Below, in pieces: positions 17,114 to 25,450 of a stretch of 64,000 nt of DNA (position 1 is its first letter; the number at the start of each line of letters is the position of its first letter). The stretch is from Clostridium sp. MB40-C1. GTDB taxonomy: Bacteria > Bacillota > Clostridia > Clostridiales > Clostridiaceae. The notes under the pieces were generated by a model, which did no database searches, was not told the DNA's origin, and worked only from the letters and a program-made list of their open reading frames with translations. The stretch covers positions 372,001-436,000 of the forward strand of contig NZ_CP133189.1 in NCBI RefSeq assembly GCF_030913655.1, in the 5' to 3' direction. The position numbers and the translations under genes are program-made.

Positions 17114-18112
17114 ATGAAGCTACTAAAAGTTAAAAATGGACTTATAGAGGTTGAGAATTTCTTCTTGACCTCTTCTTTTTCTGATTTTGCAGGAGAAAGT
17201 AACATAACAAGAGATATTAAAACAGGTAAGTTAAAGCTAATTTCTAATAATAAAATAGAGCGAAAGTTTAATTATGACGAGTTTGTCATAGAGCTTGAAA
17301 AAGAAAACTTTAATACTTTAAATGATTATGATTATTCTATGGTTTATCTAGGAAATAGTGATTATACTTTGGGGATTAAAGATATACAAACTAATGAACA
17401 AAATAAATACTGGAAAATACTAAAGAAAGATAATTATATACAAGCTTATGTTAGTTCAGATGGTTTTGATTATAAAAACATCGGTGGTATGGAATTTAAA
17501 GAACCCCTTACTAAACAAGGATTTTCAAAGCATAGTGATGAGGACTTTATATTAAACAATTATAGAGTTTATGATAATCCTTATGTAACTATACAAAACT
17601 TCCCTGAAGGTATCTTATGTGAATTGTATGATAAAAAAGATAACTTATTAAAAACTAGAAAATTCGATAAATACTTAGAATGTAAAGTGTTTATAGATGG
17701 AAATATGGAAGGGTATTTTAAATTTAAAAACCTAAAAGGAGATGTAATATATACTACAGATATTATTAATCTATCTTATGGTGATGTTTGGGTAGGTAGC
17801 CCTTATAATTTTGAAATTATATATCAAGGGAATGTTGTTACCAATATTAATCCAGCATTATTACAAGATTTAGAAGAATTAATAACTATTAAAAATATAG
17901 GGGATAAAGATTATACCAATATAAAAGTAGGAACAAAAACATCTAGTAATGATTTAATACAAATAAGCTTTGATGGAGAAAGTTACAGAGATTATTTAGT
18001 TATAGACAATATAAAACAAGGTGAAAGCAGAGATATGTTTGTAAAAATAATTAAAAATGCAGAAAATCGTAACTTTGCAGTTAGAGATTTTCAATTAGTT
18101 ATCAATGAATAG
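17114..18112 (+). CDS. hypothetical beta-rich tail-tip/fibre protein
   Basis: 332 residues, ATG after AGAGGTGACTTAA. It is mostly beta strand; a central part (about 95-140) reads YWKILKKDNYIQAYVSSDGF, similar in feel to laminin/concanavalin-type sugar-binding folds. The C terminus (about 235-332) resembles an Ig/bacterial surface domain with ELITIKNIGDKDYTNIKVG. The assignment is structural guesswork. It overlaps the next annotated region by a few bases only through that gene's ribosome binding site. Confidence 0.5.
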   Translation: MKLLKVKNGLIEVENFFLTSSFSDFAGESNITRDIKTGKLKLISNNKIERKFNYDEFVIELEKENFNTLNDYDYSMVYLGNSDYTLGIKDIQTNEQNKYWKILKKDNYIQAYVSSDGFDYKNIGGMEFKEPLTKQGFSKHSDEDFILNNYRVYDNPYVTIQNFPEGILCELYDKKDNLLKTRKFDKYLECKVFIDGNMEGYFKFKNLKGDVIYTTDIINLSYGDVWVGSPYNFEIIYQGNVVTNINPALLQDLEELITIKNIGDKDYTNIKVGTKTSSNDLIQISFDGESYRDYLVIDNIKQGESRDMFVKIIKNAENRNFAVRDFQLVINE

Positions 18113-18122
18113 AGGTGACAAT

Positions 18123-18620
18123 ATGAGTGAATTTTTTAACGTTACTTTAGATAAAGATGTAGTAATTGATGATAGTAAAATCTCACGAATGACAACTTGG
18201 AGCAGTGAACAAATTATGGAACAAATTTTAAACTATACTAATAGTTCACAAACAGGTGGTGGTACAGGCTTGAAGTATATGGAGATAAATGATGTTGTAA
18301 ATATAGCTGCTGGAGCTGCTATAAACAAAGATTATGATTTAGGAGAAAATTCTTTTATAATAACCACAGTTTATTTAGATATAGCTGATGGTAGCAATTT
18401 TCAATTTAAGATTTTTGATAAATCTACAAATGGTTTTTTGTTATATGATACAGACAGAGTTTCTCATTACACAGATAGTGTATTTATACCATATAAAGAC
18501 AAGGATGAAAAAGAAGCTAAAGAAAATAAACTTCACACACAAATAATAAATTCAAATCAAAACTCTTCAGTTACTTTAAATTTAAAAATTCTAGGATTGG
18601 AGATCAATTCAAGCAAATAA
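18123..18620 (+). CDS. fibre/adaptor protein with MSEFFNVTLDKDVV anchor, copy 1
   Basis: 165 residues from ATG 18123. The frame is open to 18105 but GAGGTGAC (18112-18119) points to 18123, and the N terminus MSEFFNVTLDKDVVIDDSK is almost identical to that of the gene at 19920. The rest (from about residue 55) is a beta domain with FIITTVYLDIADGSNFQFKI. A shared N terminus with different C-terminal parts is what one expects of interchangeable proteins docked to the same site on the tail. Confidence 0.6.
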   Translation: MSEFFNVTLDKDVVIDDSKISRMTTWSSEQIMEQILNYTNSSQTGGGTGLKYMEINDVVNIAAGAAINKDYDLGENSFIITTVYLDIADGSNFQFKIFDKSTNGFLLYDTDRVSHYTDSVFIPYKDKDEKEAKENKLHTQIINSNQNSSVTLNLKILGLEINSSK

Positions 18621-18659
18621 AATTATTTTTAATAATTTATAAAAGGAGAATGATGTTTA

Positions 18660-19592
18660 ATGTTAGTTAAAGGAACATGTGCAAAGAAAGATTTAATGAC
18701 AGAAATTTATAAGGCAATTTTATCACCAGGCTCAAATTGGACTGAAATATCAAGCAATAAAACAAATGATTATTCAGTTAATGGTAATGATGGATGGGTT
18801 TTTAAAAGTCCTCCAATTGGCTATAAAAAACAAAGCATATTTATGAGATTGAAAAGTTCTGATTTAAGTAATCCTAAAATACCTGGTAACCATTTATATA
18901 TATGGCTAAGTGATGATTATATGCCTAGCAACGATACAGGAGAAAATGGAACATTTACACAAATGGGACATGTTAAGAAAGTGCTTTTTACTCCCCCAAA
19001 TGTAGCGAATCATAATCCAGATACACTTTATGACTATTATATAGATATACTTGATTATAGAATATTAATAATAATTGAGCTTCATACTGTTTCAATGACA
19101 ACATATCCTAATTTTGTATATATCGGATATCCAGATATAAACACTAACTTAGAAGGAGAAGATTATACTAATCAATTCATAGCTGCTTCTAACTTAGTTG
19201 TTCCTGATAGAATGCACATATCTTATTGGCATAAAGCTCCTGGTGCAACGGGGAATGGAAGTCAGTATGATAAATTTGCCACCACTTTTTGTCAACTTAA
19301 TCTTTCAAATCCAACACCTATGGGTTTGTATTTATTAAATCCAATTTACCTAATGGCAGATAATTTAAAAAATAATGTGCCTAATACTGGATTTTTAGGT
19401 ACTATTGATGGAATATATGGTTTGCCTAATACTAATATAGTAAATGGGGATATAATACAAGTAAATGATAGTAGTTACAAAGTATTTAATCTTTCGCAAT
19501 ATTTAATTAATGATAGTAACAATCAAGAAGAGGGATATATATATTATTACAATTCATTAGGAGGCATTACTTGTATTGCTATAAAGATTTGA
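18660..19592 (+). CDS. hypothetical tail fibre/receptor-contact protein
   Basis: 310 residues, start ATG 18660 with AAGGAG about 12 bases upstream. It contains MTEIYKAILSPGSNWTEISS, HLYIWLSDDYMPSNDTGENG and a C-terminal NGDIIQVNDSSYKVFNLSQY segment. The aromatic and Asn/Asp-rich composition is typical of phage tail-tip beta structures. No family recognised. It lies inside the run of tip genes. Confidence 0.5.
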   Translation: MLVKGTCAKKDLMTEIYKAILSPGSNWTEISSNKTNDYSVNGNDGWVFKSPPIGYKKQSIFMRLKSSDLSNPKIPGNHLYIWLSDDYMPSNDTGENGTFTQMGHVKKVLFTPPNVANHNPDTLYDYYIDILDYRILIIIELHTVSMTTYPNFVYIGYPDINTNLEGEDYTNQFIAASNLVVPDRMHISYWHKAPGATGNGSQYDKFATTFCQLNLSNPTPMGLYLLNPIYLMADNLKNNVPNTGFLGTIDGIYGLPNTNIVNGDIIQVNDSSYKVFNLSQYLINDSNNQEEGYIYYYNSLGGITCIAIKI

Positions 19593-19606
19593 GGAGGTAA
19601 AATTTA

Positions 19607-19891
19607 ATGGCAATATATAAGGGATATATACAACCAAGTTTGTTAAGAGTATCAGCTAAAAGAGATACTACCTCAAATAGAGGACATGTTATTAATTGTT
19701 TAAATCCTAAAAATGGAATTATTACAAGAATACGCAAAGGTTCTATTTCTAGTTATCTTATCCCCAAAAAAGGTACTATAACAAGGGTAAGAAAAGGAAT
19801 AAATACTAAGGACTTTCATATGGTACTGTTTAAAAGAATACCAAGAGAAAGAGTTTTAAATAAATATGCTAATAAGAATTTTAAGTGGTAA
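19607..19891 (+). CDS. small basic hypothetical protein
   Basis: 94 residues with AGGAGGTAAAATTTA before ATG. It is strongly basic and contains two repeats of the type GIITRIRKGSISSYLIPKKG and GTITRVRKGINTKDF, so it has an internal duplication of about 25 residues. Unknown function. The positive charge could serve to bind anionic wall polymers or a neighbouring acidic fibre. Confidence 0.5.
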   Translation: MAIYKGYIQPSLLRVSAKRDTTSNRGHVINCLNPKNGIITRIRKGSISSYLIPKKGTITRVRKGINTKDFHMVLFKRIPRERVLNKYANKNFKW

Positions 19892-19919
19892 TTAATATAA
19901 ACGATAAGGAGGTGACAAT

Positions 19920-21005
19920 ATGAGTGAATTTTTTAACGTTACTTTAGATAAAGATGTAGTCCTTGATAATAGTGTTGTTTCTGATAAAACAGGTTGGACT
20001 AGTGAAAAGATATATAAGGAAATAATAGATAAGAGAATTACTAAATTTGAAGAGTTAGAAGATGTTGATGTAGTAAATAAAAAAGACAAGCAATTAGTAG
20101 CATTTAGTGAGGCCACTGGCAAATTCACTACAATAGATGGCATAGAAGCTGGAGAACTTACAGGAGCAGGTCTAAAACAAGTTACCAAATTAGGTATAGA
20201 AGGAAGTCCTGAAAAGCCACATATAGTTAATCTTCCAGTTAATACTATAGATTTCAAAGTACCAAGGGTCAATTTACTTAAATATGATACAGAAAATACA
20301 GATAATATAATATCTACAAAAAATGAGTTTAATAATAGTGAATCCACTGATTTTGAATCAGATGATAATATAGTTTTTGATGGGAAAGCTCATTTAAAAA
20401 CGGAATTTCTTAAGGATATGATTTATGAAGGCGACTTAGATACAAGCCAGTTGTATAGTGTTACAGTAGATAAAACCTTATATAAAGATATATTTGGCTT
20501 TAGTGTAGAAGAAGATGGGGTAATACAAAAGTTAAATATAAAAGCTATTCCATTTGATCGTTTACTTATACCTAAAGGAGATATAAACTTAAGTAATTCA
20601 AGGCATATAGATTATTTTAAATTAAAAGCTGAAGGCAAAAATTTAAGAATAGTTTGTTCTGTAGATAGTGGAAAGTCATGGAAGGTATTTAAAGGTGACA
20701 AATGGGTAAATGTAAATCTTACTTTAGATGATGTTAGAGATAATGGAATGACAACAGAATTATTTAATTCTATTAACGATGTATTTTGGAATGAATTAGT
20801 TACTACAAATAAAATAAGATTTGCTTATCTATTTAGTATGGATGATATTAAAGATGTTGAGGAACTTGATAATTTAGATTTGCAATTTGATAGTCAAGGC
20901 AAATGGCTGCAAGCAAAAGAGGATACTTACGATGTAGTTTATGCAAGTAATACACTGCTGCAGGTATATGTAAAATTCAGTGGAGATGTAAAGGTTAATT
21001 ATTAG
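19920..21005 (+). CDS. fibre protein with MSEFFNVTLDKDVV anchor, copy 2
   Basis: 361 residues, ATG after AAGGAGGTGACAAT. Residues 1-35 match the 18123 product. A FEELEDVDVVNKKDKQLVAF segment follows (about 40-60; a common phage fibre linker), then a glycine-containing stretch and a large beta domain from about 130. The stop codon runs straight into a terminator hairpin at 21004, so transcription of the first block of module 1 probably weakens here. Confidence 0.6.
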   Translation: MSEFFNVTLDKDVVLDNSVVSDKTGWTSEKIYKEIIDKRITKFEELEDVDVVNKKDKQLVAFSEATGKFTTIDGIEAGELTGAGLKQVTKLGIEGSPEKPHIVNLPVNTIDFKVPRVNLLKYDTENTDNIISTKNEFNNSESTDFESDDNIVFDGKAHLKTEFLKDMIYEGDLDTSQLYSVTVDKTLYKDIFGFSVEEDGVIQKLNIKAIPFDRLLIPKGDINLSNSRHIDYFKLKAEGKNLRIVCSVDSGKSWKVFKGDKWVNVNLTLDDVRDNGMTTELFNSINDVFWNELVTTNKIRFAYLFSMDDIKDVEELDNLDLQFDSQGKWLQAKEDTYDVVYASNTLLQVYVKFSGDVKVNY

Positions 21006-21032
21006 GATAGGGCGATTCTCTATCCTATTTTT
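21004..21032 (+). terminator. intrinsic terminator within the fibre region
   Basis: AGGATAG (21004-21010) and CTATCCT (21020-21026) form a 7-bp stem with a 9-base loop, followed by ATTTTTAC. It separates the structural genes from the two receptor-binding cassettes and may set their relative dose. Confidence 0.65.
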
Positions 21033-21076
21033 ACAATTGAATATAACATATATCTTAATAGAAAGGAATGATTTGT

Positions 21077-22603
21077 ATGAAATGGTCTGAAAACTTAATA
21101 GCCAATTGTATATCTTCATATGGAAATTTTTATGGAGCAAATTCAAATGGTATGATAAGATCTAGTTCAGCAGGGGTAAGAAATGTAACAGATAATAATT
21201 ATACTACGTATCTTCAAGCATATACACCTCATACAATTGGATTTTATTTTAATAAGCCTATTTGTATACAAAAATATTTTATATCAAGCCATACTACATA
21301 TAGTGTAAAAGATTGGGTATTAGAAGGTTCTAATGATTCTAGAATAACCAATCTAGGACAGCCAGAAAAATTTGATGGAACATGGGAATTGTTAGATTCA
21401 GAAACAAAAACATATTGGAATATGAGTCAACGATATGAATTTATTATAACAAACCAAAAAAAATATAAAGCATACCGATTTATTTTTAAATCATCAAATA
21501 ATTCTTCTAATCCATATGCAATTATAACTGAATTAGGTTTGTTTAAAGGATTTAAAGAATACAAATATTTATTAAAGCAAAATACAAATTATTACTCTAT
21601 AAAACCAGAATTCTACAATAATGATAACTATAATCCTTTAGCCTTAAAAGGTGATACAATTCCTAATGATAATGATTTTACGATTAAAGGTTTTGATAAT
21701 TTAACACTGTTAACGAAGACTATTGATTCTAAAATAATTAATGGAATAGAAAAAGGTAGATTCGGAAGCGGAAAATATTTTGAAGTTGGATTGGATGAAG
21801 AATCAAAAAGGATAAAAAATAATGCAATAAATTCAAATAATAATGTAATACCTAAATTAACATCAAGAAACAGTCAAGGAATAATAATAGCCGATAATGG
21901 TGGCGCTTACGGGGGGGAGAGAGTTGGCTGGAAAGTATTTGCTCAACTAAACAATATTAATGATGATGATAATTGCTTTGATTCAGAAGGTAATCCACCA
22001 TACATAATAGTAAACTTAAATAATTTTGGAGCAAGATGTTTTAGTAAATTTACTATTACTCCAAGTAGAAATATACATTACGCACCTGGGGAAATATATA
22101 TTTATGGATCAAATGATGGTTCTAATTACACTCAAATTAGTCATCATAGCTTCTTGTCTAGAAATAGTTACACTGCTGGAGTAAAAAAAGAATTTAATAT
22201 AGATGCTCCTAATATTTATAAGTATTATCAATTTAAATTCACTAAAAATTCTACTGGTGGTTCAAGAATAATTGTAGCTAAAATAGAGTTTATGGAAACT
22301 TGTAAATATTTAATCCGATATAATTCTGAAATATACACTTTTAATGGGACAAATATACTTTTATTACCAATTCAAACATTAGATAAAAGTAATTTTGATA
22401 ATAATGGATTTTCAGATGCTACTAAAATTACAGAAGAAATGTGGGATACTGCTTTCGCAGACAAGTCTAATGTTAAATTATTAGTATGGACAGATGATAT
22501 GAATAGAACAAGTATTAGTATGGATGTAAATATAGAATCCTTTAAGCCTAAGGACAAGCTTAAACTAATACATGACGGCAAATTTGATATTTTAATGAAG
22601 TAA
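21077..22603 (+). CDS. receptor-binding protein with two discoidin (F5/8C)-like domains
   Basis: 508 residues from ATG 21077 (AAGGA 21063-21067); ATG 21068 is too close to that site. Two carbohydrate-binding-like discoidin folds are visible: about 15-155 (DWVLEGSNDS, then WELLDSETKTYWN and YKAYRFIFKSS) and about 250-400 (PPYIIVNLNNFGARCFSKFT, YIYGSNDGSNYTQISHHS, YKYYQFKFTKN). Between them and at the end lie pieces of a module shared with the next gene (KYLLKQNTNYYSI; ending KFDILMK). Likely binds cell-surface glycans of the target. Confidence 0.75.
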   Translation: MKWSENLIANCISSYGNFYGANSNGMIRSSSAGVRNVTDNNYTTYLQAYTPHTIGFYFNKPICIQKYFISSHTTYSVKDWVLEGSNDSRITNLGQPEKFDGTWELLDSETKTYWNMSQRYEFIITNQKKYKAYRFIFKSSNNSSNPYAIITELGLFKGFKEYKYLLKQNTNYYSIKPEFYNNDNYNPLALKGDTIPNDNDFTIKGFDNLTLLTKTIDSKIINGIEKGRFGSGKYFEVGLDEESKRIKNNAINSNNNVIPKLTSRNSQGIIIADNGGAYGGERVGWKVFAQLNNINDDDNCFDSEGNPPYIIVNLNNFGARCFSKFTITPSRNIHYAPGEIYIYGSNDGSNYTQISHHSFLSRNSYTAGVKKEFNIDAPNIYKYYQFKFTKNSTGGSRIIVAKIEFMETCKYLIRYNSEIYTFNGTNILLLPIQTLDKSNFDNNGFSDATKITEEMWDTAFADKSNVKLLVWTDDMNRTSISMDVNIESFKPKDKLKLIHDGKFDILMK

Positions 22604-22646
22604 ATATTAATTACTAAATAAAATGTAAATATGAAGGAATGATAAT

Positions 22647-23648
22647 ATGTACCTATTTCAAGATAATTTTAATTCAAAAATATTAGATACTAGCAAATGG
22701 TATATTAATACTTTAAATGGCTATAATGTGAGCATTGAAGAAAATAGATTAAAATTCTGCGCAACAGGTAAGTGGTGTGGTGCATATGCACAACCCAAAA
22801 CATTATTAGATATAAATACTTTTAAAAAATTAATGATAGAATTTGATTATACCATGGCTTCAAATCATTATGGTTCGGCTGATAAACCATATATTGCTTT
22901 TTTAAATCCCAATATACCGCCTGTAAGAGATGGAAGATACAACATGATTCAACCAGATGGGAAAAATCAATTTTTAATATATTTAGCAAATAATATGGAT
23001 AGTACAAGCAGAACAAAATTCTCTATGAGTAATAATCCAGTTGATGGATATTCAAATAATGCGCTAAAAGCTGCATCTGTAAATTATAAAACTGGTACAA
23101 CTTTGCATATTAAATTAGTACTAGATTCGAAAAAAAAAGATATTAGTATGTATATTGATAATAATGAATCTCCTTTAATAAATTGTGTTATTCCTAATTG
23201 GGACACAATGGGGGAACAATGGGAATTTGAAATAAATTCAAATAGTTATAGTAGTTTTATAGAGTATTATGATAATTTCACAATTTATTGTTTAATTAAG
23301 GATAGGTATTTAATTAAACAAAATACTAACTATTATTCGATAAATTCAAATCTTTCTACTATCGGTCAGCCAAGCGATAATATTCAATTAAAAACTTGGT
23401 TTGACAAACATGGTGTAGATGATATAAATATTCTAACTGAAAATTTATCTATCAAAGAAACACCAATGACCAAAGATGAAGCTACAGAAATATGGAAAAC
23501 AGATTTTAAATTAGACTTTAATGATATTACAGAAAATATCGAACTAATAGACACAGATGAAAATAACAAGTCTATTAAATACGACTGTAACAACTATAGA
23601 ATACTAGATCTATTACAAGACAAATTTGATATTATGATGCTTAAATAG
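22647..23648 (+). CDS. receptor-binding protein with concanavalin-like lectin domain
   Basis: 333 residues, ATG after GAAGGAATGATAAT. Residues about 1-210 look like a LamG/concanavalin A-like jelly-roll: FQDNFNSKILDTSKWYINTL at the start, LMIEFDYTMAS, TLHIKLVLDSKKKDISMYID, IEYYDNFTIYCL. Residues about 215-333 repeat the constant module of the previous gene (RYLIKQNTNYYSI, ending DKFDIMM). The two genes thus carry alternative sugar-binding heads on one common tail, next to the end of module 1. Confidence 0.72.
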   Translation: MYLFQDNFNSKILDTSKWYINTLNGYNVSIEENRLKFCATGKWCGAYAQPKTLLDINTFKKLMIEFDYTMASNHYGSADKPYIAFLNPNIPPVRDGRYNMIQPDGKNQFLIYLANNMDSTSRTKFSMSNNPVDGYSNNALKAASVNYKTGTTLHIKLVLDSKKKDISMYIDNNESPLINCVIPNWDTMGEQWEFEINSNSYSSFIEYYDNFTIYCLIKDRYLIKQNTNYYSINSNLSTIGQPSDNIQLKTWFDKHGVDDINILTENLSIKETPMTKDEATEIWKTDFKLDFNDITENIELIDTDENNKSIKYDCNNYRILDLLQDKFDIMMLK

Positions 23649-23652
23649 AAGT

Positions 23653-23674
23653 AGACCAAGTAGGGTCTTTTTTT
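23653..23674 (+). terminator. intrinsic terminator after receptor-binding genes
   Basis: AGACC (23653-23657) pairs with GGTCT (23664-23668), followed by seven Ts. The amidase gene that follows is therefore probably expressed by readthrough or from its own weak promoter in 23675-23765. Confidence 0.7.
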
Positions 23675-23780
23675 ATTGATTAAAATTCAAACTTTTAAAT
23701 TAAAGAATATATATTAATAGCAACATGTTAGATAAAAATTGCATAATCACTATTTTACCATAGTTAAAGGAGGTACATTT

Positions 23781-24482
23781 ATGAAAATAGCAGTAGCGGC
23801 AGGGCATACTTTAAGGGGTTCAGGCAGCGGTGCTGTAGGGTTTTTAAATGAAAGCGTAGAAGTAAGAAAAATAGCTGTAAAAGTAGCTGATTTGCTAAAA
23901 TCAGCTGCGCATGAAGTTCTCTACTTGCAAATAGACAAAGCTGATAGCTACAAAGGGGAAAATTACAAAACTAGAGTGCAAAGAGCTAATGAATGGGGAG
24001 CAAACTTATATGTGGAAATCCACTTAAACAAAACAGAAGGCGGTTATGGTAGCGAAATATACACATATAATGGAAGCAATCTTACAAAAGCAGTAAATGT
24101 TTTAAGTAATCTAGCCGAACTAGGTTTTAGAAATAGGGGAATAAAGAATCAAAACCTTTACGTTATAAAACATACAAGATGCGAAGCTATGCTTGTAGAA
24201 TGTTGCTTTTGTGATAGCCCTATAGATTATAAATTATATAATCCTGATTTGATTGCAAAAGCCATTGCTAAAGGAATAGCAGGACAAGCTCTTTCTACCT
24301 CTACCACTAAAGCTGTAAATCCAAAAGGTAAAGACAAATATACAGTAAATTACTGTCTTGAATTTCAAAAATGGTATAACAACATAACACAAACCAAAGC
24401 ACCTATTTCTCAAGATGGCATCTATGGAAAAAACACAGAAAAAGCCCTTCAAACTATAACTAATATAATGAAAGAATTTTAG
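23781..24482 (+). CDS. N-acetylmuramoyl-L-alanine amidase (Amidase_3) endolysin with PG-binding-like tail
   Basis: 233 residues from ATG 23781, after AAAGGAGG (23766-23773); an upstream in-frame ATG at 23739 lacks a site. The catalytic domain spans 1-~170. The zinc ligands are expected at His9 (AAGHTLRG), Glu24 and His81 (YVEIHLNKT), and the catalytic Glu is in AMLVECCF. The C terminus (about 185-233) resembles a peptidoglycan-binding domain (CLEFQKWYNN; DGIYGKNTEKALQ). There is no signal peptide, so export depends on a holin. It is the only lysin in the tail locus, while the holins lie 13 kb away at the end of module 2. Confidence 0.92.
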   Translation: MKIAVAAGHTLRGSGSGAVGFLNESVEVRKIAVKVADLLKSAAHEVLYLQIDKADSYKGENYKTRVQRANEWGANLYVEIHLNKTEGGYGSEIYTYNGSNLTKAVNVLSNLAELGFRNRGIKNQNLYVIKHTRCEAMLVECCFCDSPIDYKLYNPDLIAKAIAKGIAGQALSTSTTKAVNPKGKDKYTVNYCLEFQKWYNNITQTKAPISQDGIYGKNTEKALQTITNIMKEF

Positions 24483-24498
24483 AATTAGAATAAATAGA

Positions 24499-24572
24499 TT
24501 TCTTGGCTTCAGATGGAGTTTTAAACTCCATCTGAAGCCAAAAAATCATTATCCAGAGTCGTAGCACCATTT
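24499..24572 (+). repeat. dispersed repeat family B, copy 1, including a perfect hairpin terminator
   Basis: 24503-24541 is a perfect inverted repeat with 19-base arms (TTGGCTTCAGATGGAGTTT and its complement), which can end the amidase transcript. The following ATTATCCAGAGTCGTAGCACC matches, in other orientation or degenerate form, the copies at 25087-25166 and 50116-50175. Confidence 0.7.
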
Positions 24573-24683
24573 ATCTCTAACCTGTAGAAAAGCAGAGAAC
24601 CCAAATCTTTGATTTGGTGTGAATCGCTTTCACAGATGTATTGGAGTATTGGTAGCAGTAGACATAGGATAAACAGAAAGCTC

Positions 24684-24732
24684 AAACTTGTCACAAACTG
24701 GTCAGGGAATTTGACAACACACATGATATAAT
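24684..24732 (+). promoter_or_regulatory. late promoter copy P3 (module 2)
   Basis: AAACTTGTCA at 24684-24693, TTGACA at 24711-24716, ten bases, TATAAT at 24727-24732. Boxes and spacings are the same as P1 and P2, 20 kb away. The middle of the element has diverged, so conservation is restricted to the boxes, as expected for a functional site. Confidence 0.82.
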
Positions 24733-24777
24733 AGAGCCATAGGGGATACAAATAAAAAACATATAATATATTTAGAA

Positions 24778-24848
24778 TTGCTTAAAAAAGAATTTCTTAA
24801 GCAAACCTAAAACCTATTAGCATTGGAGTATTTACCAATGTTTTTTAT
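24778..24848 (+). terminator. leader hairpin and intrinsic terminator just downstream of P3
   Basis: TTGCTTAA (24778-24785) pairs with TTAAGCAA (24797-24804). Then CATTGG (24821-24826) pairs with CCAATG (24835-24840) and is followed by TTTTTTATTTT. A transcript from P3 would meet this stop signal about 100 nt after initiation, before the R-type genes. This implies either attenuation or readthrough, or a short leader RNA. Confidence 0.6.
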
Positions 24849-25086
24849 TTTGCAAAAATAAGATATATCTTAAAAATTAGAATAACTTATATAATCTAGC
24901 TATTTTTTATTATTACTAAAAAAGACGAAAGTGCCTGGCTAGTATATATAGGATAGGAATGTAAATTAAAGCATCTTAAAGCCAAATTTAAAAAGTAATC
25001 ACTTATAACTATTATCTAAAATCTATACATTATTTATCCGATCTCTAACTATTCTAATACTCCCATTTTATTTAAAATGGGAGTAA

Positions 25087-25166
25087 AGAATGGCACGCCC
25101 CTGGATAACGGTTTCTAAACTTTCAGATGGAATAAAAACTCCATCTGAAACCAAGAATCCTGTTTA
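25087..25166 (-). repeat. dispersed repeat family B, copy 2 (inverted)
   Basis: The inverted arms TTTCAGATGGA (25121-25131) and TCCATCTGAAA (25140-25150) sit in the middle. The reverse complement reads AACAGGATTCTTGG, hairpin, then CGTTATCCAGGGGCGTGCCA, which lines up with 50116-50175 and with 24499-24572. Confidence 0.7.
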
Positions 25167-25279
25167 TCAGCAACTTAAGAGAATGGGAATATTAATGATA
25201 GACATAGGATAGAAAAGAGGGCATAATACTTGCTTTAATACTATATTTCTATATTCCAAAGCAAACAATTTAAATATAT

Positions 25280-25392
25280 GGCTATATTAATAAATTGTTG
25301 ATGGTCTATAATTTTAAACTAATGAACTCAACAATTTAAAATACCACTTTAGTAATACTAAAGGAAATTCATACTCTTTTAAAACACAATCT
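25280..25392 (+). repeat. dispersed repeat family A (MITE-like), copy 1
   Basis: It begins GGCTATATTAATAAATTGTT, has the internal inverted pair ATTGTTGA / TCAACAAT, then ACTAAAGGAAATT and ends TTAAAACACAATCT. This is the same order as the copies at 45222, 45921 and 60784. It contains no coding capacity. Confidence 0.7.
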
Positions 25393-25450
25393 AAAATATA
25401 AAAATAAAATTTGTTATCCCCTGATATTACTCTAGTAAAGGGTTGAAGTT

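Larger units (their letters stand above)
24849..25450. other. non-coding leader region of module 2
   Basis: No open frame of note on either strand. It holds a perfect hairpin ACTCCCATTTT / AAAATGGGAGT (25059-25084), a family B repeat in inverted orientation (25087-25166) and a family A repeat (25280-25392). It ends with AAAGGG before the first R-type gene. It appears to be a promoter leader that has been lengthened by repeat insertions. Confidence 0.6.
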
